Shown: in pieces, positions 1 to 8,012 of the stretch | How the letters are laid out: each line of letters starts with the position of its first letter | Position numbering within the stretch: the first letter of the stretch is position 1 | NCBI GenBank assembly: GCA_017883165.1 | Contig: JADGOC010000009.1 | Coordinates: 1-52,592, forward strand | Length of the DNA: 52,592 nt | Reading direction: 5' to 3' | Source: Acidobacteriota bacterium | GTDB taxonomy: Bacteria > Acidobacteriota > Vicinamibacteria > Vicinamibacterales > CAVVIG01 | Position numbers and translations under genes: made by a program | Notes under the pieces: model-generated | The model's input: only the letters and a program-made list of their open reading frames with translations | What the model was told of the DNA's origin: nothing | Database searches by the model: none

Positions 1-150
1 TCGTCGAGAAGCTCGCTCAGGCCGGCCTCGTCACGCTGAAACACGCGGGCCGCAGCGTGATGGTGGAGCTCACTCCGAGCGCTGGCGACGAGGCTGACGC
101 GGCGGCGCAGGCCAGCCTGAAGGCCCGGACGGCCGACGAGGCGCCGTAGT
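1..150 (+). pseudogene. Inverted C-terminal fragment of the NYN/LOTUS gene
   Basis: Read on the plus strand from base 3, this stretch encodes VEKLAQAGLVTLKHAGRS followed by VMVEL and an acidic, Ala-rich tail, stopping at TAG 148-150. That is the second half of an OST-HTH/LOTUS domain. The neighbouring minus-strand NYN gene loses its LOTUS domain at exactly the preceding residues (ERNYGASS), so the two pieces fit head to tail on opposite strands with only about four residues missing. The TAG is the reverse complement of the Asn-Tyr codons of the minus-strand gene, so the true C-terminus lies beyond the junction, which I place around 115-147. It could be a fold-back join at a contig end, a real inversion, or (less likely) a second convergent LOTUS gene. 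Confidence 0.6.
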
Positions 151-805
151 TGCGCTCGGAGAAGGTGGAGTCGAGCTGCAGGAGCGTGCTTTTCAGCAGG
201 CCGGTCTGCGGCGTGACCTCGCGGTCGGCGAGGATCTTCAGCGCGCGGCGCACCACCGGGAGCGCCTGCGCGATCGGCGCGCTCGCCGCCGCGGCGGGCA
301 TCGGCCGGCCGGTCTTGATCGCGTTCTTCCGCACGCCGGCAAGGTTCTCGTAGGCGATGAACTCGTGGCAGTTGCGCTGCAGGATCACGCTCGTGAACGC
401 GCGGCCGCCGACGACGAAGACTTTCTTGTCGTACTGCTTGAGCTTCTCGACGAGCGAGAGGAAGTCGCTGTCGCCGCCGACGATCACGTAGGCGTTGATG
501 TGCGGGTGCGTGAACGCCATCTCGAGCGCGTCGAGGGCGAGGTTGATGTCGGCGCCGTTCTTGTCGCCGCCCGGCGTCATGTTGCGCTGGACGAGGCGGA
601 TGGCGTGCTGGGTGAGCGTGCGGCTGTACTCGCCGGAGCGCGTCCAGTCGGCGTACGCGATTTTGGTGACGACCTCGCCGCGTTCCTTGATGGCGTCGAG
701 CACGGTGCCGACGTCGAAATGCTGGCCGAGGGTGGTCTTCACGCCGATTTCGATGTTGTCGAAATCAATGAAGACCGCAATGTTGAGACGATCCTGATGA
801 GCCAA
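17..805 (-). CDS. NYN domain (LabA/DUF88-type) RNA-binding protein, LOTUS domain disrupted
   Basis: The first ~150 residues form a NYN/PIN-like nuclease domain. The acidic residues expected of the metal site are visible: FIDFDN near residue 13, GADINLALDALEM near 85 and IVGGDSDF near 108. A linker of Ala and Pro leads into the start of an OST-HTH/LOTUS RNA-binding domain (about residues 180-222, ending ERNYGASS). After that point the reading frame is the reverse complement of coding DNA, giving an unrelated Ala/Ser-rich tail to the stop at 17. The last ~45 residues are therefore not native. Members of this family pair a NYN nuclease fold with one or more LOTUS modules and are thought to act on RNA. 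The ATG at 805 is preceded on the minus strand by AAGGA, about 13 bases upstream. Confidence 0.85.
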   Translation of the reverse strand: MAHQDRLNIAVFIDFDNIEIGVKTTLGQHFDVGTVLDAIKERGEVVTKIAYADWTRSGEYSRTLTQHAIRLVQRNMTPGGDKNGADINLALDALEMAFTHPHINAYVIVGGDSDFLSLVEKLKQYDKKVFVVGGRAFTSVILQRNCHEFIAYENLAGVRKNAIKTGRPMPAAAASAPIAQALPVVRRALKILADREVTPQTGLLKSTLLQLDSTFSERNYGASSAVRAFRLACAAASASSPALGVSSTITLRPACFSVTRPA

Positions 806-890
806 AACGAATCCTTGAAATGAGGGTCAATCGCGCTCGAGCGTCAGCGGCCGGATGTGTCCAGCCTTGTTGCGCAGCGGTCGAGCTACA

Positions 891-909
891 CGGTCTCAGG
901 GTGAGACCG
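891..909. terminator. Small hairpin between the topoisomerase and NYN genes
   Basis: An 8-bp perfect inverted repeat (CGGTCTCA at 891-898, TGAGACCG at 902-909) with a GGG loop lies 28 bases past the topoisomerase stop codon, in the 131-base gap before the NYN gene. It has no T-run on either strand. It could be a factor-dependent terminator or RNA-stabilising hairpin, or an operator for the NYN gene. Confidence 0.3.
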
Positions 910-936
910 GCAACACCATTGTACTGCTATTCGGGT

Positions 937-3375
<2,439 letters not shown>

Positions 3376-3424
3376 GCGCGGGAATTGTACCGCGTCGGCA
3401 GGACCGGCGGGAACGGCGCCATAG

Positions 3425-3465
3425 GGCTGGAGGGGCAGGAAGGTGACCTTCCTGCCCCTCCAGCC
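3425..3465 (-). terminator. Strong hairpin immediately after glnN
   Basis: Perfect 20-base inverted repeat arms (3425-3444 and 3446-3465) with a single central base begin directly at the glnN stop codon. There is no T-run after it on the minus strand. The arm start GGCTGGAGGGGCAGGA matches the hairpin arm at 10694-10709 in 15 of 16 bases, so it may belong to a dispersed repeat family used as a 3' end structure. Confidence 0.6.
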
Positions 3466-5643
3466 TTACTTAATGAACAGCATCTCTCGATACGTGGCGA
3501 GCGGCCACGTCCCATGCGGGACCATCAGCTCGAGCTGATCGCCGGTCTCGCGCAGCGCCCCCATCGCCGGAATCACGACGTCTCGGAAGTGCTTGGCGTG
3601 TTTTTCAGCCGAACCGTTGCCGTCGTGATCGAGCGCGTGCGCCAGCTTGTCGGTACGCCGCCGCAACTCGTCCACGTGCCTGGTCAGCACGTCGAGCGTC
3701 TTCTTGCCTTCGATCGATTTGCCACCCGCCGCCTTGACTGCCGCGACGCTCTCGGCGACGCGCGTCTGGTAGTCGAGCGCCGCCGGCAGGATGTAGCGGT
3801 TGGCCATCAGCACCATCAGCTGACCCTCGACGTTGACCGTCTTGTTGTAGGTCTCGACCATGATCTCGTACCGCGCGTGCAGCTCGCGGTCGTTGAGAAT
3901 CTTGTACTTCTCGAACATGGCCACGACCGGCGGCGCGACCAGCTGCGGCAGCGCGTCGACCGTGTTCTTCAGGTTCAGCAGGCCGCGCTTGCCGGCCTCC
4001 TTCTCCCATTCCTTCGAGTAGCCGTTGCCGTTGAAGATGATCCGCTTGTTCTCTTTGATCACCTTCGGCAGCAGATCCGCCACCGCCTGCTGCAGCGACT
4101 TGCCGCCCTTTACCGCCTTCTCGAGCTCGGTCGCCATGTAGTCCAGCGATTCGGTGACCGCGACGTTCAGCGCGACGTTGGGATAGCCGATGCTCTGGTT
4201 CGCCGACACGGCGCGGAACTCGAACTTGTTACCGGTGAAAGCGAACGGACTCGTGCGGTTGCGGTCGCCCGCGTCGCGCGGGAGCTTCGGCAGCACGAGG
4301 ACGCCCGTGTCGAGCTCGCCGCCGTGCTTGGTCGATTTCGCGCCGCCCTTCTCGATTTGCTCGAAGATGTCGGTCAGCATGTCGCCGAGGAAGATCGACA
4401 GAATCGCCGGCGGCGCTTCGTTCGCCCCGAGCCGGTGATCGTTGCCGGCGCTCGCGATGCTGGCCCTGAGCAGCCCCTGCCACTTGTTCACGGCGCGGAT
4501 AACCGCGGCGCAGAACACCAGAAACTGCATGTTGTCGTGCGGGCTCGCGCCCGGCCCGAGCAGATTGTTCCCCTCGCCGTCGCTCATCGACCAGTTGAGG
4601 TGCTTGCCCGAGCCGTTTACGCCAGCGAACGGCTTTTCGTGAAGGAGGCACGCCAGGCCGAACTTGGGCGCCGACCGCTTGAGCGTTTCCATCACCATCA
4701 TCTGATGGTCGGTCGCGACGTTCGCGTTCTCGAACACCGGCGCGATCTCGTACTGGCTCGGTGCCACTTCGTTGTGCCGCGTCTTCACTGGCACGCCGAC
4801 CTTGTACAACTCCCCCTCGACTTCCGACATGAACGCCATCACGCGATCGGGGATCGCGCCGAAGTACTGATCCTCGAGCTCCTGCCCCTTGGGCGGCTTC
4901 GCGCCGAAAAGCGTCCGCCCCGCGTTGATGAGATCGGGCCGCGACAGGTAGAAATAGCGATCGATCAGGAAATATTCCTGCTCCGGCCCGCACGTGGTGA
5001 TGACGCGCTCGGCCGTCGAGCCGAAGAGCTTCAGGATCCGCACCGCCTGCTTCGACAGCGCTTCCATCGAGCGCAAGAGCGGCGTCTTCTTGTCGAGCGC
5101 TTCGCCCGTCCAGCTCACAAACGCCGTGGGGATGACGAGCGTCGTCGAATTGCCGCTCTTCAGCAGCCACGGCGGGCTCGTCGGATCCCAGGCCGTGTAG
5201 CCGCGCGCCTCGAAGGTGGACCGCATGCCGCCCGAAGGAAAACTCGACGCGTCCGGCTCGCCCCTGATCAATTCCTTGCCGGAGAATTCCGCGACCGCCT
5301 TGCCGTCGCCGGTCGGCGCCAGAAACGAATCGTGCTTTTCCGCCGTGATGCCGGTGAGCGGCTGAAACCAGTGCGTGTAATGGGTGGCGCCATGCTCGAC
5401 CGCCCACTCCTTCATCGCGGACGCGACCGCGTCGGCGACGGAATGGTCGAGCGCCTCGCCGTGCGTGATCGTCCGCCGCAGCGCGTGATAGGCCGGCTTG
5501 GGAAGGCGCGTCTGCTGCACCGCGTCGCTGAATACGAGGCTGCCGAACGATTCGGCCGCCCGCGACGCGCGCGGCTCCTTCGCTTCCGTCACCGACCAGT
5601 CGCGAATCGCGCTAATCGCCTCCCCCAACACCGTCGAACCCAT
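3466..5643 (-). CDS. glnN: Type III glutamine synthetase
   Basis: ATP-dependent synthesis of glutamine from glutamate and ammonia in the cytoplasm. The length of 725 residues is typical of the large GSIII (GlnN) class and far exceeds GSI (about 470). Recognisable blocks are the N-terminal [17 protein letters not shown], then [20 protein letters not shown] (near 85), EQEYFLID in the middle, the ATP/glutamate-binding [13 protein letters not shown] (near 336-350), and [15 protein letters not shown] enzymes are not known to be adenylylated. The ATG at 5643 is supported by the strong ribosome site AAAGGGGG (5649-5656), five bases upstream. A promoter with a candidate operator lies just upstream (see 5691-5738). 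The gene is followed by a perfect hairpin and probably forms its own transcript. Confidence 0.95.
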   Translation of the reverse strand: MGSTVLGEAISAIRDWSVTEAKEPRASRAAESFGSLVFSDAVQQTRLPKPAYHALRRTITHGEALDHSVADAVASAMKEWAVEHGATHYTHWFQPLTGITAEKHDSFLAPTGDGKAVAEFSGKELIRGEPDASSFPSGGMRSTFEARGYTAWDPTSPPWLLKSGNSTTLVIPTAFVSWTGEALDKKTPLLRSMEALSKQAVRILKLFGSTAERVITTCGPEQEYFLIDRYFYLSRPDLINAGRTLFGAKPPKGQELEDQYFGAIPDRVMAFMSEVEGELYKVGVPVKTRHNEVAPSQYEIAPVFENANVATDHQMMVMETLKRSAPKFGLACLLHEKPFAGVNGSGKHLNWSMSDGEGNNLLGPGASPHDNMQFLVFCAAVIRAVNKWQGLLRASIASAGNDHRLGANEAPPAILSIFLGDMLTDIFEQIEKGGAKSTKHGGELDTGVLVLPKLPRDAGDRNRTSPFAFTGNKFEFRAVSANQSIGYPNVALNVAVTESLDYMATELEKAVKGGKSLQQAVADLLPKVIKENKRIIFNGNGYSKEWEKEAGKRGLLNLKNTVDALPQLVAPPVVAMFEKYKILNDRELHARYEIMVETYNKTVNVEGQLMVLMANRYILPAALDYQTRVAESVAAVKAAGGKSIEGKKTLDVLTRHVDELRRRTDKLAHALDHDGNGSAEKHAKHFRDVVIPAMGALRETGDQLELMVPHGTWPLATYREMLFIK

Positions 5644-5690
5644 CGTCGCCCCCTTTAGCTCACACGTCCTGAAACCAGCCCCGGTAGCGC

Positions 5691-5738
5691 ATCATAACGC
5701 GCTCTTGCAGAAACGAGAATTGTACTAGAATTTCTGCA
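5691..5738 (-). promoter_or_regulatory. glnN promoter with inverted-repeat operator candidate
   Basis: On the minus strand TATGAT (5691-5696) is a good -10 hexamer, and the matching -35 region (about 5714-5719) is poor. A perfect 8-base inverted repeat, TGCAGAAA (5706-5713) and TTTCTGCA (5731-5738), spans the -35 zone with a 17-base spacer. Inside it the hexamer AGAATT occurs twice as a direct repeat. The geometry suits a dimeric regulator controlling a nitrogen gene, but I cannot name the factor. Confidence 0.4.
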
Positions 5739-5835
5739 GATCATACAGGAAAAGCGCTATGAGTATCTAGTAACTAGCTTTGATTCAAGAGATCTGTAAT
5801 CAGCCAAGTGCGAATCGTGCGTATTCTTGGCAGCA

Positions 5836-6480
5836 TCACGCCTGCGGCATGTTCCAGCCCAGCAGGGTGAGGAATTCGGCCAACACCATCGCCGTCGCTC
5901 CCCAGATTTCGTCATCGCCGCCGGGCCCGACGCGAAAGAGCGGAATCGTGATCGAACGCTCGTCGCGGACGCGATCGACCGTCGTGAATCGCGACGGTTC
6001 GAACAGCTCATCCAAAGGAACGTCGAGAATCCGCGCCACCTCGCCGTCCGACGGCGCCAGACCCGGCCGCGCGCCGACCTCGGCGACGATGGGGTGGAGG
6101 CGGAAGCCGCTGACGGGAATATCGAGCGGCGTGAGCGCGCCGAGAAGGCGCACGCCTTCGAGCGGCAGCGCGATCTCTTCGTGCGCTTCGCGAAGCGCGG
6201 CCTGTTCGAAGGTTTCGCCAGGTTCGATGACCCCGCCCGGGAGCGACACCTGGCCGCCGTGGCGGCCCAGCGTGCTCGCGCGCACGGTCAACACGATGTG
6301 CGGACGCCCGCCGACCGGAAACATGAGGAGCAATCCTGCCGCCTGGCGAATCCGCGCCTGATTGAAACCGGCCGGCCACTCGTGGCGCGGCCGCGGCGCC
6401 AGGCCGTCGTGCGCGGATCCGCCGGGTAGAGGCTGAGCAAGGGCTATCTCGAGTCGGCGGACCGCGTCGGCGAACGTCAA
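5836..6480 (-). CDS. Nudix hydrolase, CoA pyrophosphatase type
   Basis: Probably cleaves coenzyme A or its derivatives to 3',5'-ADP and phosphopantetheine. The CoA pyrophosphatase signature is visible as LTVRASTLGRHGGQVSLPGG, running straight into the Nudix box (GGVIEPGETFEQ then AALREAHEEIAL). The Gly near the end of the box is replaced by Ala, and the catalytic REAHEE core is intact. I choose the TTG at 6480 because it overlaps the stop of the upstream SGNH gene as TTGA and gives a normal ~214-residue protein. An open frame continues upstream but runs through the SGNH gene and is probably not translated. Coupling to the lipoprotein gene may be incidental. Confidence 0.85.
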   Translation of the reverse strand: MTFADAVRRLEIALAQPLPGGSAHDGLAPRPRHEWPAGFNQARIRQAAGLLLMFPVGGRPHIVLTVRASTLGRHGGQVSLPGGVIEPGETFEQAALREAHEEIALPLEGVRLLGALTPLDIPVSGFRLHPIVAEVGARPGLAPSDGEVARILDVPLDELFEPSRFTTVDRVRDERSITIPLFRVGPGGDDEIWGATAMVLAEFLTLLGWNMPQA

Positions 6481-7376
6481 GGCACCAGCGTCATCCGCGA
6501 ACAGCTGTTCAGCGGAGCCGGATATGACGAAGATGTGATCGCTCTGACGACTTCGCCCGCGATGAACGCGTAGCCGGCATCGTTTGGATGGAACCCGTCC
6601 GAGGAATAATTCGAGGCGATATACGTCCGCGCGTCGCACATCAAATCGATCACGCCGATACCCTGCGCCGTCAGCGCATTGACCACCGTCGTCGTCATGC
6701 CGACCGAGGCGCGCTGCGCCGCCTGTTTCTGATCAAGCCGTGCGCCGGCGAGCAGCGGCAGGCCGGCGAGGTTGGGCACGTTCAGCGCGACGATGCGCGG
6801 GTTGCCGGCGCGGGCTCTGATGCCGGCGAGCAGTGTCGTGTAGTCGGCGCCGAAGGCCCGCACCTGGCTGTCGATGTACCCCGATGGATCGCTCGCGCCC
6901 ACGCCGTTGCCGAGCGCCGCCGTGATCGTGTTCACCTCGTTGCCGCCCGCGAAAATCGTGACGACCGTGCTGTTCTGTAGCACGAATGGCATTTCGAACA
7001 CGATGAAGTTGCCGGCGATGATGCGGCCGTTATTCGTGCCGAGCGCCTCGAAATCCGGGCCGATCACGGCGGTCGGGAGCCCGAGGTTCAAGAGCGTGAC
7101 GGTGAATCCCTGCGCCTGCAGCTGCCGGGTGGCGACATACACGTAGCCCATGCCGTTAGGGCACGACTGGGTCGGAATGTCGCATGGCACGCTGCTGCCG
7201 TGTCCGGTTGCGTCGCTCGCGCCGATGGCGGTGTACACGATGGTGGACCCCGCGGCGGGCGGCGCCGCGGTCGAAGTCGGGGCCGTCATCCCCTTGCAGG
7301 CCGCGAATAACGTTGCAACCAGCAGGGCGACAACGACATGCAGGCCGATCCGCGAAATTGGACGTGAAGAGCTCAT
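6477..7376 (-). CDS. SGNH/GDSL-family hydrolase, lipoprotein
   Basis: An envelope lipoprotein with an esterase fold. The ATG at 7376 gives MSSSRPISRIGLHVVVALLV followed by the lipobox LFAAC. The SGNH blocks are recognisable but variant: block I is AIGASDATG (Ser in place within GASD), block III is FAGGNEVN and block V is DGFHPND with the Asp-His pair. The substrate is unknown; family members cleave acyl esters of lipids, polysaccharides or small molecules. An alternative start at 7463 would add 29 residues ahead of the signal and overlap the divergent gene, so I reject it. The 80-base gap to the divergent peroxiredoxin gene must hold both promoters. Confidence 0.8.
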   Translation of the reverse strand: MSSSRPISRIGLHVVVALLVATLFAACKGMTAPTSTAAPPAAGSTIVYTAIGASDATGHGSSVPCDIPTQSCPNGMGYVYVATRQLQAQGFTVTLLNLGLPTAVIGPDFEALGTNNGRIIAGNFIVFEMPFVLQNSTVVTIFAGGNEVNTITAALGNGVGASDPSGYIDSQVRAFGADYTTLLAGIRARAGNPRIVALNVPNLAGLPLLAGARLDQKQAAQRASVGMTTTVVNALTAQGIGVIDLMCDARTYIASNYSSDGFHPNDAGYAFIAGEVVRAITSSSYPAPLNSCSRMTLVP

Positions 7377-7456
7377 GCGTAAAAAGGTGCAACGAGAGTG
7401 CCGCATGAAGTCCATGGCCTTGACTAGAATGACATGGTTCGCGTGGAAACGGTGTT

Positions 7457-8011
7457 GTGTCACTCCTGAAGCAGCTGCGCATGCTCGCGGCCACGGCCGC
7501 GGCGGCGGCAGCCGGAGTCGTCACGATGGCGTCAGGAAGAAGCGAGCGGGGCGACGTGAAGCTGCGGCCTGGTGATCTCGCGCCTGATTTCACGCTCACC
7601 GGATCCGACGGCCGCACGTATCATCTGCGCGAGATCGTCGGGCACGGACATGGCGTGGTGATCGCGTGGTTTCCAAAGGCGTTCACGGGCGGTTGAACGG
7701 CCGAGTGCCAATCGCTCGGGACGAGCGGTCATGATTTGCAGCGGTTCAACGTGCGATACTTTGGAGCGAGCGTCGATTCCGCCGAGACCAATGCGCGGTT
7801 TGCGCAATCGCTCGGCATCACCTATCCGATCCTGGGTGATCCGTCCAAATCCGTGGCGCGCGCGTACGGGGTGCTCGGCGCCAGCGGCTACGCTTCGCGC
7901 TGGACGTTTTACATCGGTGCCGACGGCCGCATCGTCGACATCGATACGCATGTTCGTGCGGCATCACACGGCCGCGACATCGTCGCGAAGCTGAGCGAAT
8001 TGGGTATGTAA
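7457..8011 (+). CDS. Peroxiredoxin, predicted selenoprotein (in-frame UGA = Sec)
   Basis: An AhpC/TSA-family peroxiredoxin of 184 residues if the TGA at 7694-7696 is read as selenocysteine. Upstream the frame gives DLAPDFTLTGSDGRTYHL and AWFPKAFTGG. Immediately downstream, in the same frame, it gives TAECQSLGTSG and then a complete thioredoxin-fold remainder (YFGASVD, FAQSLGITYPILGD, ASRWTFYIGADG) ending at TAA. The UGA falls exactly on the peroxidatic Cys of the family motif PxxxTxxC (PKAFTGG-Sec, residue 80); a second Cys at residue 84 could resolve it. A stem-loop fitting a bacterial SECIS follows (7711-7729). The N-terminus is Ala-rich and hydrophobic (MLAATAAAAAAGVV), so export or membrane anchoring is possible. 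The GTG at 7457 has GGAAA upstream. It is followed after one base by the DUF349 gene. A standard gene caller would split it in two. SelA, SelB, SelC and SelD are not in this window. Confidence 0.85.
7711..7729 (+). promoter_or_regulatory. Candidate bacterial SECIS stem-loop
   Basis: Just inside the coding sequence after the UGA, bases 7711-7718 pair with 7722-7729: A-U, one U-G wobble, then the six-pair stem CGCTCG/CGAGCG, closed by the loop GGA (7719-7721). The loop begins 22 bases after the UGA. Bacterial SECIS elements lie within the coding region, with the apical loop roughly 16-37 bases from UGA and a G in the first two loop positions. Both hold here. A competing fold (CCGAG 7701-7705 with CTCGG 7715-7719) is also possible. 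Confidence 0.6.
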
Positions 8012-8012
8012 C

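Noticed and set aside
7457-7696. Treating the peroxiredoxin as a pseudogene or as two genes because of the internal TGA
   Set aside because: The interruption is a single TGA exactly at the catalytic Cys column, both flanks are intact in one frame, and a SECIS-like hairpin follows. A random nonsense mutation would not be expected to combine these.
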